Positions 9,403-18,943 of a stretch of DNA of 64,000 nt are shown in pieces. This DNA comes from Pseudobacteriovorax sp. Lineage in GTDB: Bacteria; Bdellovibrionota_B; Oligoflexia; Oligoflexales; Oligoflexaceae. The notes beneath the pieces were generated by a model. The model made no database searches. It worked only from the letters and a program-made list of their open reading frames with translations, and was not told where the DNA came from. The stretch lies in the NCBI GenBank assembly GCA_013215145.1, contig JABSRP010000011.1, forward strand, positions 124,001 to 188,000, in the 5' to 3' direction. Positions within the stretch are counted from its first letter, which is position 1. Every line of letters starts with the position of its first letter. A program made the position numbers and the translations under genes.

Positions 9403-9426
9403 TTGACATACATATTTTCAATATGT
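9403..9426 (+). promoter_or_regulatory. Candidate -35 element with an overlapping palindrome
   Basis: TTGACA (9403-9408) is followed directly by the odd-centred palindrome ACATATT-TTC-AATATGT (9410-9426), an operator-like arrangement. A good -10 hexamer is not obvious at the right spacing. A second TTGACA lies at 9496-9501, with a weak TAGGTT 18 bp downstream, closer to the next gene. The rest of the 327-bp gap (9247-9573) shows nothing else I can name. Confidence 0.3.
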
Positions 9427-9573
9427 GCCAAGTGTAGCTATTAGAACCCTTTAAGAAAAGTTAACAGAATTGATTAAATTTGCTTTCGGCAAGTGTTGAC
9501 AAGAGCCAGCTTAGGCTTGTAGGTTGGCTGTGTTTTAGCGCAAAATTTTAATGTCTATCTTAAAGGAAAGTCT

Positions 9574-10401
9574 ATGATTCGTTATTTAGTTGGAGCAATT
9601 TCTGCTTCTCTTAGTCTTGGAGCTATGGCCAACGAAGCTGCTTTTGAGCAGGCAGACGCATTATTTGCAGAACGCGAGAACAATATAGAAGCCACTCAGC
9701 AAGCACGAGATGCTTACCTTAGTATCGCAGCGACGGCTTCCAGCGAGGACTTGGTTCGAGCTGTTGTTGGTGCTGCGCGAACTTTGATTTATGAGGGAGA
9801 AGCCCTGACTGGCCGTGACAGTGACGAAGATATTGAAAGCCGGCGAAGTATTTTTCGCTCGTGCTACACAGAAGTGATGCCATTGATCAACCCCGAAGCT
9901 CTTGGATTTGAATCCCCGGCTTACTACTACTTTACAGCTTCTTGCATGGCATACTATGCAGAGGTGTCTGGGACATTGGAAAACCTGCGAAACATTCGAG
10001 CCTTGAACGAAGCTCTTGAGAATGGCCTAAGCCTACAAGGTGGAGAGCTCTATGAAGGTGGCGGACTTAACCGTGTTAAAGCAGCTGTTAAAAGCAACCC
10101 CAAAGCCAAGCCTATTCCTGGTGGGCTTTATAACCCAGAAGTTGCGCTTGAATTGATTGAAGCAGCCATTGAAGGTGAGGCCTATCCTGGTGGCGTCGAA
10201 GGAGCTTTGTTCTGCGACAACTTCCGTCGTAAGGTTAATGTTCTAGCTGAGCTTGATCGTAGCGAAGAAGCTCTGGAAGTTGCAGAAATTGCCATCGATG
10301 AGTTTGGCTTTCTACTTGAGCTTGACGAAATCCCCTCCGTTATTGTCGCCGAGACAAAGCACTGCATCAAAGTCATCGAAGAGATTGCAGAAACTCTATA
10401 A
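9574..10401 (+). CDS. Periplasmic helical-repeat protein of unknown function (TatT/TPR-like)
   Basis: A 275-residue protein with a cleavable signal peptide (ending AMA-NEA). The mature part is almost entirely alpha-helical and acidic, with repeated Ala/Glu-rich helices like a TPR-type superhelix. The middle segment with tyrosine-rich YYYFTASCMAYYAE followed by a Gly-rich loop is reminiscent of the TatT component of TRAP transporters, but I would not assign that family firmly. Three or four cysteines could form disulfides. AAAGGAAA precedes the ATG. It is the first of three consecutive envelope genes; a terminator-like hairpin separates it from the second, so it may be made in excess over the others. 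Confidence 0.7.
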   Translation: MIRYLVGAISASLSLGAMANEAAFEQADALFAERENNIEATQQARDAYLSIAATASSEDLVRAVVGAARTLIYEGEALTGRDSDEDIESRRSIFRSCYTEVMPLINPEALGFESPAYYYFTASCMAYYAEVSGTLENLRNIRALNEALENGLSLQGGELYEGGGLNRVKAAVKSNPKAKPIPGGLYNPEVALELIEAAIEGEAYPGGVEGALFCDNFRRKVNVLAELDRSEEALEVAEIAIDEFGFLLELDEIPSVIVAETKHCIKVIEEIAETL

Positions 10402-10454
10402 TTGAGCGTTTATTAATAAGAGCAGACTTTTACCTATAAGGTTTGGTCAATATG

Positions 10455-10480
10455 AGGGGAGTTTTACTCCCCTTCTTTAT
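10455..10480 (+). terminator. Intrinsic terminator or attenuator
   Basis: AGGGGAG (10455-10461) and CTCCCCT (10467-10473) form a perfect 7-bp stem with a 5-nt loop, followed by TCTTTATTT. It sits 50 bp after the first gene of the envelope cluster and just before the ribosome site of the second, so it may cause partial termination. Confidence 0.65.
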
Positions 10481-10492
10481 TTGAGGTCGCGT

Positions 10493-11719
10493 ATGAAATA
10501 TTTTTTATTCACTATTGGTCTGTGTTTAATTTACAACGATCAGTCCCTCTCCTTCGAAAACACTCAGGTATTACCAGAGGGTATTCGTAATCTTAATATC
10601 AGAACTGTCTACACCGAAGCCAATACAAAAACTAGTGAGAATGGCGATGTGGAGTCGTTGGCGGAACCTCTTTGGAAACCACTCAAGTTCCGTAATATCA
10701 TCAGCAGCGAAGAGGGTTTAAAGAAAAAGCAATTACAAGCACTACTGATCCAGCAAGGTTGGACAGAAGACGATACGGTCGGCGATTTTTATGCCGAATT
10801 GGATGCTCAGATCAATGTTTGGGCGCCTATTTTTGCCTATGGTTTGACAGATACAATCACAATTGCTGCTGCCTTGCCTTTTTATTCGGCTAGTACTGAT
10901 ATCGCGGTCGGATTCCGAACAAATGAAGGTGCTGAGAGATTTATCGGAGCGCTGACCGACCCAACTATGAGCAATAATAATGCTGCAGTTGAGGCAGGAG
11001 AAAAACTTCAAGATGCCATCTCTCGCTTGAATACTAAGCTCGTTGATAATAATTACGAGGAGTTTGAAAAGTGGAATGGTAGTGGTATGGGTGATTTGAC
11101 CTTACTCGCCAAAGCATTAGTTTATAATGGAAATGTCTTAAAGTCGGCAGTTTCGGCTGGATTTACGGCACCTACCGGCCGTATCGATAACCCTGATATC
11201 TTTACCGATCTTCCTTTTGGCGACGGACAATGGGATGTGTTGACCCAATTAACCTTCGATCAGCAATTGGCAAAAGGCTTGGTTTTTAATCAATTTTACA
11301 AATACACCTATCAAATTGAAGGCCGTAAGGATACCAGGCTCAAAACCAGAGAAGAAACCATCGAAGTGGAAAAAGATAACTTGGCCTTCAAGCTAGGGGA
11401 TAAAATCGATGCGGGAGTATCACTGCAGTACGAGCAAGAGCAAACAGGACTCCAGGCAGGGTTGGGACTAGTGGCATTCCGCAAATATGGTGATCGCTAC
11501 GAGACGGATGATTTCGAAGCAAAGCAAGAGCTTCAGCGCGAAACGGATCAAGAATCAAATTACTGGGCGGCGAAACTAGGATACTCCACAGTGGGAGCCT
11601 TTCGTCGAAAAGAATTTGCCGTACCGTTGATAGCAAGCATTGAGTATCGAAAACAGGTCTCCGGTAAAAACATGCCTCGTACTGACTTTACTCAGTTTGA
11701 TTTACGACTTTTCTTTTAA
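10493..11719 (+). CDS. Outer-membrane beta-barrel protein
   Basis: A 408-residue protein with a signal peptide and long runs of alternating hydrophobic residues with frequent aromatics. It ends in the outer-membrane C-terminal signature (TQFDLRLFF, terminal Phe). Patterns such as FAYGLTDTITIAAALPFYSA, SAGFTAPTG and the later QYEQEQTGLQAGLG strands resemble barrels of the MetA-pathway/transporter type (PF13557-like). It may be a channel or a scaffold for the neighbouring lipoprotein. The ATG at 10493 is used because GAGG lies just upstream; a TTG four codons earlier is less likely. The next gene begins 12 bp after its stop. Confidence 0.78.
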   Translation: MKYFLFTIGLCLIYNDQSLSFENTQVLPEGIRNLNIRTVYTEANTKTSENGDVESLAEPLWKPLKFRNIISSEEGLKKKQLQALLIQQGWTEDDTVGDFYAELDAQINVWAPIFAYGLTDTITIAAALPFYSASTDIAVGFRTNEGAERFIGALTDPTMSNNNAAVEAGEKLQDAISRLNTKLVDNNYEEFEKWNGSGMGDLTLLAKALVYNGNVLKSAVSAGFTAPTGRIDNPDIFTDLPFGDGQWDVLTQLTFDQQLAKGLVFNQFYKYTYQIEGRKDTRLKTREETIEVEKDNLAFKLGDKIDAGVSLQYEQEQTGLQAGLGLVAFRKYGDRYETDDFEAKQELQRETDQESNYWAAKLGYSTVGAFRRKEFAVPLIASIEYRKQVSGKNMPRTDFTQFDLRLFF

Positions 11720-11731
11720 GAGGAAGCATTC

Positions 11732-13651
11732 ATGAATAAGTACCTATTGATTATCTTTTGTTTACTTATGTCCGGCTGTGGTCGCTGGGCAAAAGCGAAA
11801 AAGCAGACGGTGGATGTATTGCCGGTAACCGAATATCCCGTGTTTAATGAAAATGTATTCAGCCTCACTCCCGCTAGAGAAACCATCGGCTATGGTGGAA
11901 CTATGGTGATTTTTAACAAGGCTGCTGATCCAGTAGATATTGCTGCTTTGTTACAGGCCTCTATTGATTCCCGTATCGCTTGGGCAAGTATTAGGCGGTT
12001 TGATGAAGTCAACCAATATGCTCTTAGATACTCTGAGGATGGTACCGTACCTAAGACCGTGGAGATCATGAAGGCTGACTTAGAGGTCTTTCGTCAAAAT
12101 GCGAAAAAAGGCCTAGAAATCTCACGAGAAACCTTAAATGAGACCTCAGAAACATGGATGAATAGTGAGCTTGACCTATTATTTGGTGAAGACCCCTCTC
12201 GCGATAAGGCGGACGCTGTATTCAGATCCTACTGCGAAGCGAAGATCTTTGAACTAGCAAGTAATTCATACTTTGCTGCGCGTACCTTTAGTGAGCGCCC
12301 GACTCCTATGCCCTTTTGTGAACCTTACTACGCCGCAGCTCAGCTATTCGACGATGCTTCCTGTCAGGCTGACCCTTCAGGGAAAGAGTATTTTTCCTGC
12401 CTCTGGAAAAGCGCTATTCCTAAAACGGAGGCATTTAATCGCTTTTCTGAAGGCTCGCGAACCGCTATTCTAAGCCTCTTTGCCAACCAAAATTTAGAAA
12501 GCCTTCGAAAAATATTTGCTCTTGATGAATCAGGGTACGAGTTTACTTCCGATCGGTTCAAACGCGTTGTTTTTGGAAGGACTGGCGATAAACGCAACTA
12601 TTTTTCCAACCTGGTGTTGAAGCAAGAATCTGTGAGCCAAAGGGTTTGTGATAACGCACTGCCAGATGGGATCAGGACTCTATGTAGTGTTTTTGAGCGT
12701 AATTTTGCGGCCACTGATGTCGATCTAGATCAGGACTTAGAAACTATTGTTGCTATAGTGGAGGGTTCGAATATTGTGGCCTCTAGTAGTTTTGTCTTGC
12801 CGGATCGACCCGATACGACCTTCAGCACAAAACAGATCTTCTTTTACTTTGGAGCCCGAAGAAACCATGAGAACAGTGAAGCAGATCGCATTTACCATCA
12901 GATTGTTAGTGGTCCCAATCTGGTAAAACCTGCGATTACGGACGAGGATATTTTGGAGAAAGTCGGTGAGCTCGAAGAGGTGTTTACCGGTAAACTATAT
13001 CCAGCGATTTCTGGAGATGCCCTTAAGGAATTAGAAACGCGTGAAGCTTTAATTGCTGATGCTGAGAAAGAAATCGAAGATTTTCAAGCACAGTATGACA
13101 CTCTCAATGATGCGATACCTGAAACCAGTGCAGTGGCTTTCACTGTTGGTAATCGGCCTAACTTGGCCCATGCATTTATGGAAATCCGATTTAAAGTATC
13201 AAATCACGACGGCATCCTTCGAGCCTACTTTTGGTTAAACGGCTACAAATCAGGAGCTGTGCTGGGATGCTTCAATCTGGAGAACAGGCTTGCTCTTGAC
13301 TCTCCGTCCTGTACCCCCGATGAACGAGACGGAATTCCACTCGGTGATATAACGATAACCGATCAGTTTACCGTCGATGAAAAAACTGGGCGCATTGATT
13401 TTGCCTTTGAGATGTTGTCTCCTGAAAAACCAGGGCTTGTGAGGAAGGAAAGAAAGACGGGAGATAATCCCACCTTTGAGTCTTTCAGCGATTTCTATGC
13501 TGCTGACTTTTATCAGAAGACCCTTCATCTCGAGCTTTTTCCGAACTTGGTTTATGATCATTTAGAAGTTTTAACAGGTAAGGCGTTTATTCGAAAAGAC
13601 GGTTTTGATTTAGAAGAAGCCGCTATCTCTCTTTGGGATCAAAACTTATAA
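11732..13651 (+). CDS. Large lipoprotein of unknown function
   Basis: A 639-residue protein with a classic lipobox (LLMSGC, Cys16) and AGAGGAAGC before the ATG. The body is mixed alpha/beta with several cysteines (for example CDNALPDGIRTLC and CFNLENRLALDSPSC), suggesting disulfides and a periplasmic or surface location. Residues around 430-460 form a charged coiled coil (LETREALIADAEKEIEDFQAQYDTL type). No known domain is recognised. It follows the beta-barrel gene by 12 bp, so the pair is very likely co-expressed and may form one outer-membrane complex. Confidence 0.75.
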   Translation: MNKYLLIIFCLLMSGCGRWAKAKKQTVDVLPVTEYPVFNENVFSLTPARETIGYGGTMVIFNKAADPVDIAALLQASIDSRIAWASIRRFDEVNQYALRYSEDGTVPKTVEIMKADLEVFRQNAKKGLEISRETLNETSETWMNSELDLLFGEDPSRDKADAVFRSYCEAKIFELASNSYFAARTFSERPTPMPFCEPYYAAAQLFDDASCQADPSGKEYFSCLWKSAIPKTEAFNRFSEGSRTAILSLFANQNLESLRKIFALDESGYEFTSDRFKRVVFGRTGDKRNYFSNLVLKQESVSQRVCDNALPDGIRTLCSVFERNFAATDVDLDQDLETIVAIVEGSNIVASSSFVLPDRPDTTFSTKQIFFYFGARRNHENSEADRIYHQIVSGPNLVKPAITDEDILEKVGELEEVFTGKLYPAISGDALKELETREALIADAEKEIEDFQAQYDTLNDAIPETSAVAFTVGNRPNLAHAFMEIRFKVSNHDGILRAYFWLNGYKSGAVLGCFNLENRLALDSPSCTPDERDGIPLGDITITDQFTVDEKTGRIDFAFEMLSPEKPGLVRKERKTGDNPTFESFSDFYAADFYQKTLHLELFPNLVYDHLEVLTGKAFIRKDGFDLEEAAISLWDQNL

Positions 13652-13689
13652 GACCGAGCAGCGATGGCATTCATTTATCAAATTTTTGG

Positions 13690-13714
13690 GGTAAGCAGCT
13701 CGTGTCTGCTTACC
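13690..13714. terminator. Hairpin between convergent genes
   Basis: GGTAAGCAG (13690-13698) and CTGCTTACC (13706-13714) make a perfect 9-bp stem with a 7-nt loop, located between the envelope cluster and the convergent urocanase gene. There is no T-run on the plus side and a weak one on the minus side, so it may work in both directions or with a protein factor. Confidence 0.55.
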
Positions 13715-13738
13715 TCAGCAGTCTAATATCTCAAGGTA

Positions 13739-15751
13739 TCAATCAATTAGCGATTGAATAAGAGCATTGTCAGTGTCATGAGGAATGGTGATGACTCCGA
13801 TCTCCTCTTCGTTGTACTGCTCGCTAGCTGTAATTGCATTTGGGTTTCGCGCCCAAGCTCTACGAGCGACACCACCCATAACATCGAGTGTGAGGGCGTT
13901 TTCGAGGATATCATCTACGCGCTTCGAGCCGTCTAAAACCATTCCAAAACCGCCATTAATTGATTTTCCGATCCCGACGCCGCCTCCGTTGTGTAGGGCT
14001 ACGAGACTCATACCATTTGCGGCATTTCCCGCAAAGATAGTGGATGCCATATCTGCCATGATGTTGGAACCGTCTTTAATATTGGATGTCTCTCGGTAGG
14101 GAGAGTCGGTGCCGCCGGTATCATGGTGGTCGCGACCAAGCATGATGGGGCCGATCACACCATCCCTTACCATTTGATTAAACTGAAGGGCAATAGCTTT
14201 GCGACCCCAGGCATCTTGGTAAAGAATGCGAGCCTGACTCCCGACTACCAATTTGTTTTTCATGGCATCTTTGACCCATTCATAGTTGTCCCTGTCTTGG
14301 TAACGAAGCTCAGGCCTAATCCGCTTAATGATGTCCGCTGCCGCTGCATCTGTTTTGGCTAAGTCCTCTGATTTGCCACTGAGGCAAACCCATCGAAATG
14401 GTCCATATCCATAGTCAAACAATTCGGGGCCGAGAATATCTTCCACATAACTCGGCCAGATAAAACCGTCTCTTTCATCTGATTTATTTTTGGCGATGTC
14501 TTTGATTCCAGCATCGAAGACGGATTTCATAAAGGCGTTTCCATAGTCAAAGAAGTAGGTTCCACGGCTAGTAAGGGTTTGAACGGCCAAGAAATGCCGC
14601 CGAAGGGTAGCGTTTACTTGCTCTTTAAATTGTTGTGGATTGGTTTCGATTAAAGCGGTGCGTTGTTCGAAGTCGAGCTCGACAGGGCAGTAGCCGCCTT
14701 CATATACGGCATGACAACTTGTTTGATCCGACAGTAAATCGATGGATATCTCGTGCGATACGGCAAATTCCAACAGATCGACGATGTTCCCATGGTAGGC
14801 AATAGCAACTGTGGACCCGGATTTCATGTGTTCTCTAGCCCATTTAAAGGCTTCTTCAGGAAAACTGGTAACTTTACTAACCCAGCCTTGGTCCAGCCGG
14901 GTTTTTATCCGACTTTCATCTACTTCGGCAATAATTCCCACTCCGTTGGCTATGGTAACCGCCTTACCTTGGGCTCCACTCATACCTCCAAGCCCTGAGG
15001 TGACAAAGAGTTTTCCCGTTAAATCACCGCCTTGAGGTACATTTAGCTTAAGCCGGCCTGCAATTTGGATGGTGTTATAGGTCCCATGAACGATCCCTTG
15101 GGGGCCGATGTACATCCATCCCCCAGCTGTCATCTGCCCGTAATTGGCAACGCCAATGGCTGCCGCCCGCTGCCAATCTCTGGTGTTATCGAACATCCCT
15201 ATCATTAAGGAATTTGTGGTAATGACTCTTGGACTTCCCAAACGACAAGGGAACAAGCCCAGGGGATGGCCCGAATGGATCACCAAACATTGGCGATCAG
15301 TGATCGTCTTTAGATACTCTTTAATGAGGTGATATTGCATCCAGTTTTGACAAACTTGACCTGTTTCCCCATAGGTCACCAGCTCGTAAGGGTAAAGGGC
15401 CACATCAGGGTCCAAATTGTTGTCTATCATGAGTTGCAGAGCTTTTCCTTCCAGACAAGATCCCTGATACTCATCGATGGGGAGTGCTCGAGGCAGCTTT
15501 TGAGGGGCGAATCGATACCCGTAAATCCTTCCCCTTTCCTTGAGCTCCTGAAGAAACTCAGGGGCTAGGGTTTTGTGATGCTTTTTCGGTATGTATCGCA
15601 GCGCGTTTTTTAGAGCGAGGCTAGTATCTGCCTTGGACAGGTTATAGCCGCGGCTAGGAGCCCTTCTTAGCTTGGGGTCGAATGCGGTTTTTTCGGGTAG
15701 ACTTCCATGCCATAGAGACGCTATGTGCGCCCCTTGCGTCTTATTAGTCAT
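13739..15751 (-). CDS. hutU: Urocanate hydratase, long (animal-type) form
   Basis: Converts urocanate to imidazolone propionate in histidine degradation, using tightly bound NAD+ as an electrophile; cytoplasmic. Family blocks are plain: TAGGWMYIGPQGIVHGTYNT, the NAD-binding SGLGGMSGAQGKA, GRDHHDTGGTDSPYRET and HNGGGVGIGKSINGGFG. At 670 residues it is about 115 longer than usual bacterial HutU (about 555) and similar in length and motif spelling (GTDSP, TSNIKDGS) to vertebrate UROC1. AGGA lies 7 nt before the ATG. No other histidine-degradation genes are present in the window, so it is not in a hut operon here. Confidence 0.95.
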   Translation of the reverse strand: MTNKTQGAHIASLWHGSLPEKTAFDPKLRRAPSRGYNLSKADTSLALKNALRYIPKKHHKTLAPEFLQELKERGRIYGYRFAPQKLPRALPIDEYQGSCLEGKALQLMIDNNLDPDVALYPYELVTYGETGQVCQNWMQYHLIKEYLKTITDRQCLVIHSGHPLGLFPCRLGSPRVITTNSLMIGMFDNTRDWQRAAAIGVANYGQMTAGGWMYIGPQGIVHGTYNTIQIAGRLKLNVPQGGDLTGKLFVTSGLGGMSGAQGKAVTIANGVGIIAEVDESRIKTRLDQGWVSKVTSFPEEAFKWAREHMKSGSTVAIAYHGNIVDLLEFAVSHEISIDLLSDQTSCHAVYEGGYCPVELDFEQRTALIETNPQQFKEQVNATLRRHFLAVQTLTSRGTYFFDYGNAFMKSVFDAGIKDIAKNKSDERDGFIWPSYVEDILGPELFDYGYGPFRWVCLSGKSEDLAKTDAAAADIIKRIRPELRYQDRDNYEWVKDAMKNKLVVGSQARILYQDAWGRKAIALQFNQMVRDGVIGPIMLGRDHHDTGGTDSPYRETSNIKDGSNIMADMASTIFAGNAANGMSLVALHNGGGVGIGKSINGGFGMVLDGSKRVDDILENALTLDVMGGVARRAWARNPNAITASEQYNEEEIGVITIPHDTDNALIQSLID

Positions 15752-15936
15752 GATCTCGTCCTATTCTGGTGAAAGTGTCTATAATGTAGAGGACTTTAAA
15801 TGCCTTGTGAAGCAGGATTTAAACGTCTGGGTAGGGCGAAATTACACAAAATTTACAAGCTCTCAGGGATCCAGAGGCGGCAGCCGTGGTAAGCTACGCC
15901 AGGTAATAAGATTGCATGTTTAAAGGAGCTAAAACC

Positions 15937-16734
15937 ATGTACGAACTCTTGTGTCTCGCTGTATTTATTGGGGCATACCTCCTAAATATCTGTTATATAT
16001 CGGTTTTTTACCATAGAGGCCTAACCCATCAAGCCCTAACGCTGTCTCCGAAGGCTAAGCGTTTTGTAGTGGCTACAGGAGCTTGGGTGACCGGACTCGA
16101 TCCTAAAGGCTGGTGCACGATGCATCGTTTGCACCATCGCTATTCCGATACCCCTAAAGATCCGCATAGCCCAGTTCATAAGGGTTTTTTCATGATCGCC
16201 TACGAACAGCTTCAGTCTTATAAGAGAGTTCTCAAAGGGTTGATTAAAAATGATAAGACTTACACAAGTGTTGCAGGCGATTTTGATTTTGATGTGAGTT
16301 GGATGAACAAGAAAAACTACTGGTATCTGCCCTACTTACTTCATCTTGCAATCTCTGCGGTTCTAGTTTTTGCCTTCGATGCATGGTTGCTGGGTGCTGC
16401 ATATTATCTAGGAATCATGAGTCATCCCATTCAAGGTTGGATGGTTAACTCAATGGGCCATGCCTTAGGTTATAGAAACTTCAACACCACAGACAATTCT
16501 AAAAATAATTCGATTGTTGCTTGGCTTGTGGCTGGAGAAGGTTACCAGAACAATCATCACAGATACCCTCGAGCGGTGAAGTTTTCCATGCGCTGGTGGG
16601 AAGTTGATTGGGGTTATGCCATGTGTTGGGTTCTCGCTGGTGTTGGAGTGGTTAGTTTCGAGCAACCATCTAGCCTGCGAGCTCTAGATCGTCCCGAACC
16701 TTGGGATCTTGGGATCCAGAGCCCAACAGTTTAA
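15937..16734 (+). CDS. Acyl-CoA/fatty-acid desaturase
   Basis: A membrane di-iron enzyme that introduces a double bond in a fatty acyl chain. In the 265-residue product the histidine boxes are HRGLTH (26-31), HRLHH (63-67) and NNHHRYP (205-211), with GHALGYRNF providing the extra ligand region, the pattern of stearoyl-CoA-type delta-9 desaturases. Hydrophobic helices occur at about 3-23, 42-55, 135-165. It is shorter than many desaturases (about 300+), but all boxes are present. The ATG at 15937 is chosen because AAAGGAG lies before it; an ATG 7 codons upstream lacks such a site. A terminator follows. It may work with the CFA-type enzyme at 4-5 kb in membrane lipid tuning. Confidence 0.92.
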   Translation: MYELLCLAVFIGAYLLNICYISVFYHRGLTHQALTLSPKAKRFVVATGAWVTGLDPKGWCTMHRLHHRYSDTPKDPHSPVHKGFFMIAYEQLQSYKRVLKGLIKNDKTYTSVAGDFDFDVSWMNKKNYWYLPYLLHLAISAVLVFAFDAWLLGAAYYLGIMSHPIQGWMVNSMGHALGYRNFNTTDNSKNNSIVAWLVAGEGYQNNHHRYPRAVKFSMRWWEVDWGYAMCWVLAGVGVVSFEQPSSLRALDRPEPWDLGIQSPTV

Positions 16735-16761
16735 AGCATAAATCTAGATTTTATTTGCATG

Positions 16762-16795
16762 GAGCCCTATTTTTCAAGAGGGCTCTTGTTTTTTT
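16762..16795 (+). terminator. Intrinsic terminator after the desaturase gene
   Basis: GAGCCCT (16762-16768) pairs with AGGGCTC (16779-16785), followed by TTGTTTTTTT. A standard rho-independent terminator. Confidence 0.9.
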
Positions 16796-17073
16796 ACAAC
16801 ACTTAAACCCTTGGAAAATCAGTGTGAAACGGGCATCCTATTAGAGTAGGGCAGGCCTACAGTGTGATTCTTCCGTAAGATGGTTCTTTCTTGTGGTTAA
16901 CGTTTGACTCGTATCAAAGGGTCTGGTAGATAGCCTTAATGGCAGGACATAGGTTATGAGATTCGTTGATGAACTGGAGTAAATGTTAACACAAGGGACT
17001 TTTCGGATCGTAGTTTGAGGCAAAGCTTGGGGGCATCGTCTCAGCTCAGTATCAAGCATTTTAGGAGTGATAA
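16796..17073 (+). other. Leader region upstream of pckA
   Basis: This gap has no ORF of substance. It must hold the pckA promoter, but I cannot choose convincing -35/-10 hexamers. TTAGGAG lies 6 nt before the pckA ATG. I see no riboswitch-like structure. Confidence 0.4.
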
Positions 17074-18702
17074 ATGGGCAACGTGAACAGTCAAATCAAA
17101 GAGATTGGACTAGATGTTTTGGGAATCAATCATGTCGACGAATTGTTTTACAACCTTTCTTACGACGAGCTTTTTCAGCATGAGACTGAATACAGTGGAG
17201 ACGATTTTGCGAAAGGAACTATTACCAATACGGGTGCGGTAGCTGTAAATACAGGGCGATTCACTGGACGATCTCCAAAGGATAAGTACATCGTCCGTCA
17301 CCCTGATTCGGAGAAAAACGTTTGGTGGGCAGGAACCGGATCCGACAATAATCCGATTGAGCCCAAGGTTTGGGACAAGCTGAAGGCTAACACCTTAGAA
17401 AGATTGAACGGACAGAAACTGTACGTTATGGATGTTTTTTGTGGAGCGAACCCCTCTACGAGATTATCCATTAGACTTGTGACCGAAATCGCTTGGAAGG
17501 CTCATTTTGCAAAAAATATGTTCATCCGCCCAACAGAAGAAGAGCTAAAAGACTTCAAACCAGATTGGACGATCCTGGATTCGTGTAAGACCAGCTTTAA
17601 GGACTTTGCTGATGTTGGTTTACGCTCCGAAGTCTATGCCGCATTTAATATCGAAGAAAGACAAACAGTGATTGGCGGTACCTGGTACGGTGGGGAAATC
17701 AAAAAAGGTATCTTCACAATGATGAACTACTTTTTACCTTTGAAAGGCATCGGCGCGTTTCACTGTAGCGCCAACACCGGGAAAAATGGTGATACCGCCC
17801 TATTTTTTGGACTGTCAGGGACTGGCAAGACTACCTTATCAACGGATCCAAAACGCATGCTGATTGGTGACGATGAGCATGGTTGGGATAACGATGGTAT
17901 CTTTAATTTTGAGGGTGGTTGTTATGCGAAAACGATCAATCTCTCAAAAGAAAATGAACCGGATATTTATAATGCCATCCGCCGCGATGCTCTTCTCGAA
18001 AACGTTGCTGTAGATAAAGAAGGTGTTGTAGACTTTGATGACGTATCAAAGACAGAGAATACTAGGGTTTCTTATCCTATTTATCACATCGACAATATCG
18101 TTAAGCCTGTGTCTCGGGGAACTCACCCGAAGAATGTGATCTTTTTAACTTGTGATGCCTTTGGTGTGCTTCCGCCGGTCTCTCGATTGACTCCAGAGCA
18201 AGCCCAATATCAATACCTTAGCGGGTATACAGCGAAGGTTGCAGGTACGGAACTCGGCGTGAAAGAACCTACGGCTACGTTTTCTCCCTGCTTTGGTGGG
18301 CCGTTTCTCTTGGTTCACCCAACCAAGTACGGGGAAATACTTGCGAAACGCATGCGTGAAAATCATAGTAAGGCATACCTTGTGAATACAGGCTGGTCAG
18401 GCGGTGGCTATGGTGTTGGTGAGCGCATGAGTCTGAAAATCACAAGAGCCATCATTGACTCCATTCTTGACGGAGGCATTGAATCCTCAGAATTTGATAT
18501 TCTCCCCATTTTTGGAGTAGAGGTACCAAAATCTGTTCCGGGAGTCCCAAATGCCATTCTTAACCCTAGAAATACTTGGACTGACACGAACGAATACGAT
18601 AAGACCCTTGAGAAACTCGGTCGGATGTTCAAGGAAAATTTCGCTAAGTATACGGATACCCCCGAGGGTAAGGCTCTTATTGAAGCTGGGCCCTCTCTTT
18701 AA
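17074..18702 (+). CDS. pckA: Phosphoenolpyruvate carboxykinase (ATP)
   Basis: Converts oxaloacetate and ATP to phosphoenolpyruvate, CO2 and ADP, the first committed step of gluconeogenesis; cytoplasmic. At 542 residues it matches ATP-type enzymes. Visible motifs are the substrate-binding [12 protein letters not shown], the kinase-1a P-loop GLSGTGKTT (246-254), metal-binding IGDDEHGW, and EGGCYAKTI. All catalytic blocks appear intact. It is flanked by terminators on both sides, so it is a single-gene unit. Together with fumarase and glutamate dehydrogenase it suggests growth on amino acids or organic acids. Confidence 0.97.
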   Translation: MGNVNSQIKEIGLDVLGINHVDELFYNLSYDELFQHETEYSGDDFAKGTITNTGAVAVNTGRFTGRSPKDKYIVRHPDSEKNVWWAGTGSDNNPIEPKVWDKLKANTLERLNGQKLYVMDVFCGANPSTRLSIRLVTEIAWKAHFAKNMFIRPTEEELKDFKPDWTILDSCKTSFKDFADVGLRSEVYAAFNIEERQTVIGGTWYGGEIKKGIFTMMNYFLPLKGIGAFHCSANTGKNGDTALFFGLSGTGKTTLSTDPKRMLIGDDEHGWDNDGIFNFEGGCYAKTINLSKENEPDIYNAIRRDALLENVAVDKEGVVDFDDVSKTENTRVSYPIYHIDNIVKPVSRGTHPKNVIFLTCDAFGVLPPVSRLTPEQAQYQYLSGYTAKVAGTELGVKEPTATFSPCFGGPFLLVHPTKYGEILAKRMRENHSKAYLVNTGWSGGGYGVGERMSLKITRAIIDSILDGGIESSEFDILPIFGVEVPKSVPGVPNAILNPRNTWTDTNEYDKTLEKLGRMFKENFAKYTDTPEGKALIEAGPSL

Positions 18703-18734
18703 AATTTAGCCTAAGTGTTTTCATCTGCAAAAAT

Positions 18735-18763
18735 AGCCCCTTATTGAGGGGCTTTTGTTTTTC
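18735..18763 (+). terminator. Intrinsic terminator after pckA
   Basis: AGCCCCT (18735-18741) pairs perfectly with AGGGGCT (18747-18753) over a 5-nt loop, followed by TTTGTTTTTC. Confidence 0.9.
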
Positions 18764-18943
18764 TATAGAATCCATCGACAAAACCGATAGTTTTTATAGC
18801 AGGCGTCGTCGGCCTGCCTGAGCTATCTGAGCCTATTTAGAGAGTGAATTGAAGGCTGAGGGCATATTTAAGCGATCATAAGTGAGTTACGATCGTTATC
18901 TGCTCCGAAGATAGCTAGCACTTTCATTTTTTGCTAGGAATCT

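Noticed and set aside
9451..9466. A 16-nt sequence TTAAGAAAAGTTAACA shared exactly with 56362-56377
   Set aside because: Both are AT-rich intergenic sites, and about half a chance match of this length is expected in 64 kb even without composition bias.
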